A stretch of DNA of 21,673 nt from IMG/VR virus record IMGVR_UViG_3300034284_001255, positions 1 to 21,673 of that record. One strand, 5' to 3'. The translations under genes and the position numbers were made by a program. Of this stretch, positions 15,747 through 21,673 are shown piece after piece (position 1 is the stretch's first letter; each line of letters begins with the position of its first letter). This DNA comes from a virus. The notes below the pieces were generated by a model. The model was not told the origin of the DNA, did no database searches, and saw only the letters and a list, made by a program, of their open reading frames with translations.

Positions 15747-17245
15747 TTTTTACCTCCTTTCTGGCTTTTCCTATTTGATGATTTTGAACTATCGCTTGGG
15801 GCTCCTGCTGGAGCGCCACCGCCGCCAGTTGGGGCTGGTCCGCCACCCGCTGGTCGTCCAGCAGCGGCGATTGTGGCTACGGAACTAGCAATCTGGGTAA
15901 CGATGACAGCAGGGACAACTGCCTCTTGCGCCTGCTTGCGCTCCTCAGGCGTCATGTCTTCGCCAAGTTTGGCAACGGTGTCAACTGCTTCCCCAGCAGC
16001 GTCCGCAACGGCGCTAACCGCCTCAGCCGCAGCCTCTGCAACAGCGGCGACCGCTTCACCTACGACTGCGGCAGCCTCACCAGCAAATTCGATAACGGCA
16101 GGTGGCTCGTCGCTTGGCGACGGGCTTGGCTCTACGGAAGGCGGCACAGGGGACTCTGTTGGCTCAACAGAAGGAACAGGAGTGGGACTAGGAGTAGGGG
16201 ACTCTGTTGGAGTAGCCACTGGCGACGGGACGGGCGTGGTCGTCGGTCGAGGTGTGGCAGACGGTGACGGCTCTGGGGTTGGATCTGGGGTAGGTTCTGG
16301 TGTCGGCTCAATTGGCGGTACCTCCGTTGGGCTTGGTGTCGGCTCCACGGTTGGAGACGGCGTTGGCTCAGGGGTTGACGTAGGGGTTGGGCTTGGGGTT
16401 GGTGGCGGCGGGGCAGGAACAAAGACGGACACCGCGCCTGAGGAAGGCGAGTACACGCTAAGCGTATCGTTGTCAGCCCTTACCCAGAATGTGTACGTTT
16501 GGTCAACGCCGCCCGTAATGACAAAGACGTTGCTGGCGATGCCCATATTGGTCTCTGTGGACGCAGCGCCCCACCCGTTCAATTCGCCCGTAGTCCAGAA
16601 CACGCCATATCGCTCAATGCCAGTCCCACTTGACTCTGGCGCGTTCCATGTTAGATAGACGTTGCCGTCTGTGTACACGGTCACCATCAAGCCAGTTGGG
16701 GCATTGAGGTACGGGGTTGGAACAGGCGTTGGGGTTGGCTCTGGCGTGGGCGTTGGGGTTGGCTCTGGCGTGGGGGTAGGTTGGGGCGTAGGAGTCCACG
16801 TGGCGGACGGAGTGCCAGGAGCCAACTCAATCGAAAAGTTGCTGATTAGGTAGTAGTGGTTGCCGTTAAAGCGATCAGCCGTTGGGTCGCCGCAGCAGAC
16901 GCCAGCGCGAATTCGATAATCGCCAGCCAGCAGTGAGATGCGGATTGTAGAGGCAAGGGAATATCCACCTGTGTGATCGGTGAATGAATCGTCATTTGCG
17001 GCAATAAGCGTGCCGTTGCCGTCGTACAGCCACAACATGGAATCAACTGTGCCAGGGCACCATGAAGACGTGGTGTCGTCGCAAAGGTCAGTCCACAGGT
17101 GCAGTTCTCCGTCCGCAGGGAGGTTGACCCAGAAGTCTTGCGTTCGATCTACGTAGTTGTTCTCCACGCCGCGCACCGTGGCAGTAACAGCAAAGGTAAA
17201 AACAACGAGGAGCCAGCAACAAGCAGTAACAAGGAATTTGTTCAC
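15743..17245 (-). CDS. secreted or surface-anchored protein with PPC-like and FN3 domains and Pro-rich stalks
   Basis: This 500-residue protein begins with a signal peptide-like segment (3-24). A beta domain of the bacterial pre-peptidase C-terminal type follows (about 34-137: LWLYDGNGTLIAANDD, LLAGDYRIRAG) with Cys55, 63, 117 and 118. A Pro-Thr-Glu linker (148-178) leads to an FN3 domain (182-276). A second long linker of PTPEP and PSPTP repeats covers 277-383. An Ala-rich helix (388-428), a possible membrane helix (442-463), and a Gly-rich, then Lys-rich tail (488-500) end it. The layout suggests export with a charged tail left inside. The start is GTG (17243-17245), since the promoter -10 ends 6 nt before it and no ribosome site is present. 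It may alter the host surface, for example in superinfection exclusion, or be a virion decoration. No enzyme motif was seen. Confidence 0.75.
   Translation of the reverse strand: MNKFLVTACCWLLVVFTFAVTATVRGVENNYVDRTQDFWVNLPADGELHLWTDLCDDTTSSWCPGTVDSMLWLYDGNGTLIAANDDSFTDHTGGYSLASTIRISLLAGDYRIRAGVCCGDPTADRFNGNHYYLISNFSIELAPGTPSATWTPTPQPTPTPEPTPTPTPEPTPTPVPTPYLNAPTGLMVTVYTDGNVYLTWNAPESSGTGIERYGVFWTTGELNGWGAASTETNMGIASNVFVITGGVDQTYTFWVRADNDTLSVYSPSSGAVSVFVPAPPPPTPSPTPTSTPEPTPSPTVEPTPSPTEVPPIEPTPEPTPDPTPEPSPSATPRPTTTPVPSPVATPTESPTPSPTPVPSVEPTESPVPPSVEPSPSPSDEPPAVIEFAGEAAAVVGEAVAAVAEAAAEAVSAVADAAGEAVDTVAKLGEDMTPEERKQAQEAVVPAVIVTQIASSVATIAAAGRPAGGGPAPTGGGGAPAGAPSDSSKSSNRKSQKGGKK
16727..16774. repeat. 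two perfect 24-bp tandem repeats in Pro-Thr linker
   Basis: The 24 bases at 16727-16750 are repeated exactly at 16751-16774. They encode eight-residue Pro-Thr-Glu units of the first linker in the secreted protein. More degenerate repeats of the same kind fill 16120-16420 (second linker). Exact copies suggest recent slippage and a linker whose length can vary. Confidence 0.85.
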
Positions 17246-17251
17246 GCATAG

Positions 17252-17279
17252 ATTATAGTTGTTGAACTTAGTGTATCAA
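17252..17279 (-). promoter_or_regulatory. sigma-70-type promoter for a leaderless transcript
   Basis: On the minus strand TTGATA (17274-17279) and a perfect TATAAT (17252-17257) are 16 bp apart. Six bases (CTATGC) then separate the -10 from GTG at 17245. With the usual 7-nt distance, +1 falls on the first base of the start codon, and no Shine-Dalgarno is present. It would drive the secreted protein gene and the genes that follow. Confidence 0.78.
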
Positions 17280-17308
17280 TACGCAGCGAATCTGCTAGAA
17301 AATGCCCC

Positions 17309-17497
17309 TTACGCGCAGCGTGCTTTGTGTGCCCACACCCATGTTCGTGCGCTCTTTGAGTTCCCGTGCGGGTATTCAATAGAGAGCGTGTTGAACAACT
17401 GATCGCTCAAGATTGCGTTACCGCACTTTGAGCAGACGTGCTTAGTAAGCCTTGCGGCTTTCTTTTCTTTCCCTGATTGCTGCTTCTTGACTGCCAT
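17309..17497 (-). CDS. small basic Cys-rich protein, possible zinc finger
   Basis: This 62-residue protein has a Lys-rich start (MAVKKQQSGKEKKAARL), then KHVCSKCGNAIL (Cys-x-x-Cys) and a final Cys (HKARCA) with His residues nearby. This could form one zinc site. The upstream sequence has only a weak purine-rich ribosome site. It lies 49 bp after the 119-residue Cys-rich gene and just before the promoter at 17252-17279. No known family was recognised. It may be a nucleic-acid-binding accessory protein; this is a guess from charge and the CxxC pair. Confidence 0.58.
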   Translation of the reverse strand: MAVKKQQSGKEKKAARLTKHVCSKCGNAILSDQLFNTLSIEYPHGNSKSARTWVWAHKARCA

Positions 17498-17546
17498 TGC
17501 CCCATCTTCTCAGCCGCAGCCAAGAAGTAAAGAGCGAAAAAATCTA

Positions 17547-17906
17547 CTAGACGATTGTCGCCGCGCAGACCTTGCAGTTGTGGGCAGGCGGGCATTCGCC
17601 CCTTACGAAATCAGTAGCGCCCACTGGAGGCTCTGATGTCTGGTGGCAGCAGTCGTACTGATGCTGGTCGATTATCGCCCATAGCCTTCCAAGTTCTTCC
17701 TGCTGCGTCATCCAGTCCCCTTGTTCTGGGCACGACCAGTGGGGGACATGCGCTCCGTCAATTAACTCAAGATTGGCGGCGATTACATCTACCGCATCTT
17801 TCACGGTGCTAGCAGTTCCGCCAAACTTGGCAGCAATGGCTGCCGCTACGGACTCTTCGTCCTCTTCCTCAAAGTTAATAGCAATGTTGATTAAGCGCTG
17901 TGTCAT
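17547..17906 (-). CDS. hypothetical protein with Cys-rich C-terminus
   Basis: This 119-residue acidic protein has a helical first half (EEEDEESVAAAIAAKFGG, AVDVIAANLELI) and a second half rich in Cys and His (WSCPEQ, YDCCHQ, GECPPAHNCKVC) that may bind a metal. The ATG has a strong AGGAGG with 4-nt spacing, 8 bp after the stop of the last collar gene, so it belongs to the collar transcript. No family was recognised. Its size and place downstream of fibre genes would allow a small chaperone or accessory, but nothing in the sequence proves that. Confidence 0.66.
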   Translation of the reverse strand: MTQRLINIAINFEEEDEESVAAAIAAKFGGTASTVKDAVDVIAANLELIDGAHVPHWSCPEQGDWMTQQEELGRLWAIIDQHQYDCCHQTSEPPVGATDFVRGECPPAHNCKVCAATIV

Positions 17907-17914
17907 GCTTCCTC

Positions 17915-18868
17915 CTATGTCTTGATTATGTAATACAACTTTTGCGACTTTGGATCATGCGTTGCGTGCGCATGCCCGCCGCTGCTTCCAGGGGCAGATA
18001 ACGTATGGGAGTGATTTTCATTTGAGGCAGGCGCTCCGCTGGTATTTGATGTGGCAGATGCCCCAGTGTGGGTATGGGCGGGGTGGGCTGCTGGTCCAGT
18101 GTATGACGTGGTTGTGACTACGTGATTTGACGACGATCCTGCTGAGGCAAGGGAAACAACATGGGTATGCCCTCCACCAGAAACAGAAACCCCAGAAGTG
18201 AAAAAGATGTTTGCATAGGCGGTGTTTGCCCCGCTTGTAATTGAGTGCGTATGCGCTGATCCCGCAAAATTGAACACCCCGTCCACGGTGTGGCTCCCAT
18301 CCCCGCTGCTCCCGCTTGTGCCAGAGGTAGTGCTGTGCGAGTGGCTTCCAGTGTGGGAATGGCTCCCCGCAGGTGTCATGCTTGCGACGTGAGAAGAGTG
18401 TGCGCCATCAGTTGAGTGGCTAAATGACTCATAGAAAGACGTGCCAGTTGTTGCAACCCAGTTAGAGGCATCGCCTGATGGATCTGGCGCAACGGCACCA
18501 AGGGCATTAGATGGACCCATAAGCCAATAGTTGTCGTAGTTTGGCAAGTTAAACGTTGTTGTGCCATCACCCACACCATACTTTGTCCCAATGACCGCAA
18601 ACAAATTTGCGTACGTTGTTCGAGAAACCGCGTCTCCATTGCAGAGAATCCAACCAGACGGGACATTGCTGTGAGCGCCAGCCCATGACGTAACCATGCC
18701 AGGTTTCCCCGCAGCCACAGCAGCGCCGCCGCCCACGTCTGCCCATCCCGTGCTCTTATATACCCTGATTTTCTTAGTAGTTGTATTGAAATAAATTTGA
18801 CCAATGTTGCTTGCCTGGTCGCTGTCTGCGACTGGTAGCCCAAGCGGAGAAACGAAATTTACTGACAT
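17915..18868 (-). CDS. Tail-Collar domain fibre protein with HxH-rich tip (copy 3)
   Basis: The 317-residue product has three parts. The first is a short N-terminal beta segment shared with its two neighbours (GQIYFNTTTKKIRVYKSTGW). Then comes a phage Tail-Collar domain (VPSGWILCNGDAVSRTTYANL, then YGVGDGTTTFNLPN), and last a Ser/Thr/Gly-rich tail full of His-x-His pairs (SHSHTGSHSHS, GHTH, HPAHTHTG, HSHT) ending in KLYYIIKT. In T4 gp37 similar HxH pairs bind iron along a trimeric needle. I chose ATG 18866-18868, not the longer frame to 19015, because homology begins there, AAGGCGG lies upstream, and it is 1 nt after the previous stop. It is probably a receptor-binding or tail-tip fibre. The domain is sure; the role is by family. 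Confidence 0.85.
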   Translation of the reverse strand: MSVNFVSPLGLPVADSDQASNIGQIYFNTTTKKIRVYKSTGWADVGGGAAVAAGKPGMVTSWAGAHSNVPSGWILCNGDAVSRTTYANLFAVIGTKYGVGDGTTTFNLPNYDNYWLMGPSNALGAVAPDPSGDASNWVATTGTSFYESFSHSTDGAHSSHVASMTPAGSHSHTGSHSHSTTSGTSGSSGDGSHTVDGVFNFAGSAHTHSITSGANTAYANIFFTSGVSVSGGGHTHVVSLASAGSSSNHVVTTTSYTGPAAHPAHTHTGASATSNTSGAPASNENHSHTLSAPGSSGGHAHATHDPKSQKLYYIIKT

Positions 18869-18869
18869 G

Positions 18870-19793
18870 TTATGCCGCCTTAATGATGTAGTGAGCCATA
18901 TAGGCTTTGTAAGAGTGATCCGTGTGCGTGTGCGATCCATCGCTTGATGGTGTCGCTGTATGGTTGTGTGTTGCTGGGGAAGCCCCTGAGGTATTGCTGG
19001 ATGTAGACAAATCAAAGACTGGGCTATGCCTGTGTGCTGCGTGGGCAGACCACGAAGACGTGCTTACTGTGTGGCTATGAGTATCTCCTGTAGATACGCT
19101 TGGGGCTGGGTGGGCATGTGCCGTAGACGCTCTGGTCGACGTAGAGGAACTAGAGGTAAGACCAGCCCCAGTTGCTACGGATGCGGTATGACCGTGGCTT
19201 TGCCCGCTATTAGATGTGTCTGAATATGTATGTGCCGCGTTCGTGATCGTAGTCTCTGAGACCGTCGCGGAATGCGAATGCGTATTGCTGTGTTCAGTTT
19301 CCGCCGCCGCCGTGTACGTTAGCGAGTGAGAGTGGTTAGCGGCATCTCCAATGTGAGCAGCAATTTCTTTGGCATCAATAGACCCTTGGCGGAACGTTGA
19401 CGTGTTGTCAATATCGCCAAGAAGACTTAGACCAGGTGCGCCAACGACTTGGTAGCCCTGAAGGTCAGGAACGTTAAAGGTCGTTGAGCCATCACCCGTT
19501 CCGAATCTGGTAGAAATGATTGCGTACAGTCCGCTATAGGTTGACCTAGAAACCGCCTGACCGTTGCAAATCAACCAGCCAGATGGGGCAGACGCGCCAA
19601 GCCACGGCTGCACCGTTCCAGTAGGCATTTCTGAAGTTCCTGAAGATCCAAGATCCGCCCATGACGTCCCATCATGGTATCGAACCTTTTGATTGACGCT
19701 ATCATAATAGATCAGCCCCTCAGAAGAGTAGGCTGTCTCAACATTTGCCTGAGTTGAAACTGGAAGTTTAATGCTTGAAAGAACCTGGGTCAT
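18870..19793 (-). CDS. Tail-Collar domain fibre protein with HxH-rich tip (copy 2)
   Basis: The 307-residue middle copy has the same layout as its neighbours. An N-terminal segment (LIYYDSVNQKVRYHDGTSW) leads to a Tail-Collar domain (PSGWLICNGQAVSRSTYSGL, FGTGDGSTTFNVPD). A long HxH-rich tail follows (NHSHS, THSHS, GHTA, AHAHP, THSHT, NHTA, SHTHTDHS) and ends in YMAHYIIKAA. The start ATG overlaps the stop of copy 1 as ATGA, with only a weak GGTG ribosome site, so it is translationally coupled. It may trimerise with itself or with the other copies. The C-terminal motif x-HYIIK is shared by all three copies in some form. Confidence 0.85.
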   Translation of the reverse strand: MTQVLSSIKLPVSTQANVETAYSSEGLIYYDSVNQKVRYHDGTSWADLGSSGTSEMPTGTVQPWLGASAPSGWLICNGQAVSRSTYSGLYAIISTRFGTGDGSTTFNVPDLQGYQVVGAPGLSLLGDIDNTSTFRQGSIDAKEIAAHIGDAANHSHSLTYTAAAETEHSNTHSHSATVSETTITNAAHTYSDTSNSGQSHGHTASVATGAGLTSSSSTSTRASTAHAHPAPSVSTGDTHSHTVSTSSWSAHAAHRHSPVFDLSTSSNTSGASPATHNHTATPSSDGSHTHTDHSYKAYMAHYIIKAA

Positions 19794-20725
19794 GCTTTCA
19801 CCAGATAATGAACTCGCGCTCGATTTGCAGAATGAGCGCTGTGATCGTGCGAGGCAGTACCGTCTGCTGTCATAGACCCGCCATGGGTGTGTGCGCCATT
19901 GCTACCAGAGGTGCCAGTATATGATGGAGTTGACCCAGTATAAGAATGGTTATGACCGCTGCATGTAGAGCACCCTTCTGTAACGCTGTGGGTATGAGCA
20001 TTTCCCCCAGAGACATTTGCAACTGTGTGGGTGTGGCTTGAGGTTGCGGCGGGTTCTGTCGCTGAAGTGTTACGCACGCCAATTGTTCCAGTAGATGTCC
20101 CAAGGTCTCCAACCGTATGCGCGTGACCTGTAGATGACGTCGATGCGACGTATGTGTGCGTGTGCCCTGGCAATGCCGTGGAACTACTGAACGATGTACT
20201 GGTGGCGTGGTCAATAGCATGCGTATGTGAGCCCTGAGAATTGTCGCTAAAGGTATGTGTATGAGCCCATGTGTCTGTTGAATGGCTAAGGGCAGTAAAG
20301 GGGTCAGCAGTTCCGTAGGTCCAGACTTTTCCGCCAGCAGTGTTGCCAACTGCAACGCCTGCGTTTGCGCTTACCGCGCCAACAAGAGATAGGGCTCGAA
20401 AGTCAGGAAGGTTGAATGTGGTAGAGCCGTCGCCAACCCCAAAATATGTCCCAATCACAGCGAAAAGGTCAGCATATGTTGATCGAGATACGGCAACGCC
20501 TTGGCAGTTAAGCCAGCCAGTTGGGCGATTCCCAGGTAAGCCAACCCAAATGATAATTGACCCCGTTGGCATCTCAATCGTTGTGCCAGACCCTAAGGCA
20601 GCCCAGGAAGATGAGTTCTTCAACTTTAACTCATCTGTAAAACTATTGTAATAAAAAGTGCCCTCATCCGCGGTTGGGTCTGAGGTTAGTTCTGCGTTCT
20701 TTAGGGTGCTTATAAACCTGGGCAT
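19790..20725 (-). CDS. Tail-Collar domain fibre protein with HxH-rich tip (copy 1)
   Basis: The 311-residue first copy has an N-terminal segment (GTFYYNSFTDELKLKNSSSW). Its Tail-Collar domain follows (RPTGWLNCQGVAVSRSTYADL, FGVGDGSTTFNLPDF). The HxH-rich tail (WAHTHTF, SHTHAIDH, GHTHTY, GHAHT, SHTHT, AHTHS, AHTHGG, SHDHSAH) ends in RVHYLVKA. The TEGCSTCSG segment adds a Cys pair. Its ATG lies 6 nt after TATAAT, with no ribosome site, so the message is probably leaderless. It heads a transcript with copies 2 and 3. It is expected to form a metal-bound trimeric fibre tip. Confidence 0.86.
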   Translation of the reverse strand: MPRFISTLKNAELTSDPTADEGTFYYNSFTDELKLKNSSSWAALGSGTTIEMPTGSIIIWVGLPGNRPTGWLNCQGVAVSRSTYADLFAVIGTYFGVGDGSTTFNLPDFRALSLVGAVSANAGVAVGNTAGGKVWTYGTADPFTALSHSTDTWAHTHTFSDNSQGSHTHAIDHATSTSFSSSTALPGHTHTYVASTSSTGHAHTVGDLGTSTGTIGVRNTSATEPAATSSHTHTVANVSGGNAHTHSVTEGCSTCSGHNHSYTGSTPSYTGTSGSNGAHTHGGSMTADGTASHDHSAHSANRARVHYLVKA

Positions 20726-20731
20726 AAAAAG

Positions 20732-20759
20732 ATTATACCCCCTGCTGCCGTATTTGCAA
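20732..20759 (-). promoter_or_regulatory. promoter for a leaderless collar-gene transcript
   Basis: On the minus strand TTGCAA (20754-20759) and perfect TATAAT (20732-20737) are 16 bp apart, and CTTTTT separates the -10 from ATG at 20725. +1 would fall on the start codon. The promoter overlaps the hairpin at 20735-20769. The -35 is weaker than the one at 17274-17279. Confidence 0.68.
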
Positions 20760-20769
20760 CAGGGGGTAT
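20735..20769 (-). terminator. hairpin terminator after the tail fibre gene
   Basis: Arms ATACCCCCTG (20735-20744) and CAGGGGGTAT (20760-20769) pair perfectly over 10 bp. Three more pairs follow after one mismatch, and the loop is 7 nt. On the minus strand the stem is followed by AATCTTTTT, a short U-tract, which fits an intrinsic terminator 17 bp after the fibre stop. The downstream arm contains part of the -10 of the next promoter. Confidence 0.72.
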
Positions 20770-20785
20770 TTCTCTTTAGTAACTA

Positions 20786-21673
20786 TTACCCGATTACAAC
20801 CCAGCGATAGTCGCCTGCGAGGCTGATTGTGACGGTGACTACGCTCGTGCTGGTGGTGACCACGTCAGCAAAGACTAGCGCGTCTGTTGAGTCGTACAGG
20901 GCTACCGTGACGTCCTTGGTGCCAATGCTGTGCGTGACTGCCTTAGCCTCACCAGCGGTCCAGGTGGCGGTGCCGCTCTTCTTTCGAGGAAGACTAAATC
21001 CGCTCTCCGCAAGGGCATCGCGTGCCGCAGAGGCAGACGTTGCGCCCGTACCACCATTCGCCAAGGCGATGGCAGTGCCGTTCCAGGTACCCGTGGCGAT
21101 TGTTCCAACGGAGGTCAGGCTTGAACCAGTGACTCCGCTGCCAAGGGTTGTCCCGCTAAGGACTTCTGTGTTGTTGATCTTGTATACCTTGCCGCTGGCA
21201 AGGTCAGCATGCTCAGACAAGGTCCACGCGTCAGTTGCATCAACCCAGTTGATGGTCTTGTCCGTGGTGCCCTTAAGAGTAATACCACCGCCGTCAGCGC
21301 CAGCATCCGTTGGGGTTACCGTAGAGCCAAGTTCAAGGTTCTTGTCATCGACCGTTACGGTTGTCGAGTTTACCGTTGTAGTCGTTCCGTTTACCGTCAA
21401 ATCTCCAGAAAGGACAAGGCTTGTACCAGTCGCCGCGCCAATGTTTGGCGTGACAAGGGTTGGGGTGTTGGCAAATACCAACGCACCAGTGCCTGTCTCG
21501 TCAGAAATGACACCAGCAAGTTCGCTGGACGATGTCGCAGCAAACGTGCTCAACTTGTTTTCAGTCAACGCAACCGTACCCGTTGCATTTGGAAGGGTAA
21601 TCGTTCGGTCTGCGGTTGGGTCTGTGACCGTAAGGGTTGTCTCATAGTCGTCAGCCGTGGCGCCTTCAAAGAC
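20786..21673 (-). CDS. beta-rich tail fibre protein, 5' end outside window
   Basis: The frame is open from the right edge and ends at TAA (20786-20788), giving the last 295 residues. The visible part has a repeat-like fibre segment (DDYETTLTVTDPTADRTITL, NATGTVALTENK). A Thr/Val-rich segment follows (VNGTTTTVNSTTVTVDD), and then GTGATSASAARDAL, as in many aquatic phage fibre proteins. A small beta domain ends it (TATWTAGEAKAVTHSIGTKDVTVAL to GDYRWVVIG). Such fibres often bind the host surface. Any start seen inside the window, such as TTG at 21568, is unlikely because the repeat pattern runs across it. It ends just before a terminator. Confidence 0.82.
   Translation of the reverse strand, partial: VFEGATADDYETTLTVTDPTADRTITLPNATGTVALTENKLSTFAATSSSELAGVISDETGTGALVFANTPTLVTPNIGAATGTSLVLSGDLTVNGTTTTVNSTTVTVDDKNLELGSTVTPTDAGADGGGITLKGTTDKTINWVDATDAWTLSEHADLASGKVYKINNTEVLSGTTLGSGVTGSSLTSVGTIATGTWNGTAIALANGGTGATSASAARDALAESGFSLPRKKSGTATWTAGEAKAVTHSIGTKDVTVALYDSTDALVFADVVTTSTSVVTVTISLAGDYRWVVIG

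Noticed and set aside
15873-16658. Plus-strand open frame rich in Gly-Val-Gly-Ser
   Set aside because: It is the reverse reading of the Pro-Thr-Glu linkers and Ala-rich helix of the minus-strand secreted protein.
17216-17219. Lipoprotein signal (ACC-Cys) in the secreted protein
   Set aside because: Cys9/Cys10 lie before the hydrophobic core, not after it, so this is not a lipobox.
17280-17320. Terminator between the 62-residue Cys protein and the next promoter
   Set aside because: Only a repeated GCTGCG motif is present; no stem with a T-tract could be drawn.
17915-19015. Longer version of collar copy 3 starting at 19015
   Set aside because: The first 49 residues would overlap copy 2 in another frame and show no similarity to the N-termini of the paralogues. 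ATG 18866-18868 fits better.
17915-20725. Diversity-generating retroelement acting on the collar genes
   Set aside because: No reverse transcriptase, template repeat or adenine-biased variable repeat was seen in the window.
20786-21568. Tail fibre starting at TTG 21568
   Set aside because: The frame stays open to the window edge with typical fibre sequence before it, so the true start is outside the window.
20829-21647. Long plus-strand open frame opposite the tail fibre gene
   Set aside because: It mirrors the codon pattern of the real minus-strand gene, has low-complexity Val/Ser/Pro content and no ribosome site or family motif.

Overview
The window is a late-gene region of a tailed dsDNA phage or prophage (Caudoviricetes), most likely a long-tailed siphovirus. 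It contains a tape measure, tail tube, tail terminator, tail-tip, collar/fibre and lysis genes, and no contractile sheath gene. All genes lie on the minus strand (transcribed right to left) except a partial gene at the left edge. That gene is plus-stranded and meets the minus block tail to tail. Genes are packed tightly and no gene-free stretch exceeds 100 bases. No tRNA, rRNA, CRISPR, transposase or integrase was seen. The host cannot be named. Holin-like proteins with a single soluble endolysin and no spanins suggest a host with one membrane. Promoters that place +1 on the start codon, and a secreted protein with Pro-Thr-Glu linkers, would fit Actinomycetota or Chloroflexota; this is inference only.

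Layout in the direction of minus-strand transcription. (1) 21673-20786: 3' part of a beta-rich tail fibre, ending at a hairpin terminator that overlaps the next promoter. (2) 20725-17915: three tandem paralogous Tail-Collar proteins with His-x-His-rich ends, then two small Cys-rich proteins (17906-17309). (3) 17257: a consensus-like promoter for an apparently leaderless message. It begins with a 500-residue secreted or anchored protein (PPC-like domain, FN3 domain, Pro-rich linkers), followed by a 55-residue two-helix membrane protein, a 49-residue coiled coil and a helix-turn-helix/zinc-cluster protein. (4) 14511-3574: tail morphogenesis. This holds a tail terminator, two paralogous tail tube proteins (the second with an FN3-like insertion), tape-measure chaperones joined by a predicted -1 frameshift, a 1410-residue tape measure, and a 1417-residue tail-tip/fibre protein ending in an S74 self-cleaving chaperone. 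(5) 3509-1509: lysis cassette preceded by a perfect palindrome that overlaps a possible promoter. It encodes a coiled-coil membrane protein, an r1t-like holin, a C39-like cysteine peptidase endolysin, a thioredoxin and an LLH-family holin. (6) 1481-396: a metallophosphoesterase. (7) 2-406, plus strand: an HK97 gp10-like head-tail protein, implying that the head module lies to the left and is transcribed in the opposite direction.

The most striking points are the frameshift cassette (GGGAAAA with an upstream SD-like element and a downstream stem), the duplicated tail tube gene, the trio of HxH collar proteins, the promoters placed 6-7 nt before start codons, the phage-borne multidomain surface protein, and the thioredoxin inside a lysis cassette whose endolysin has a Cys-rich tail. 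Three real genes or gene parts are easily missed: the 49- and 55-residue ORFs and the frameshifted chaperone extension.
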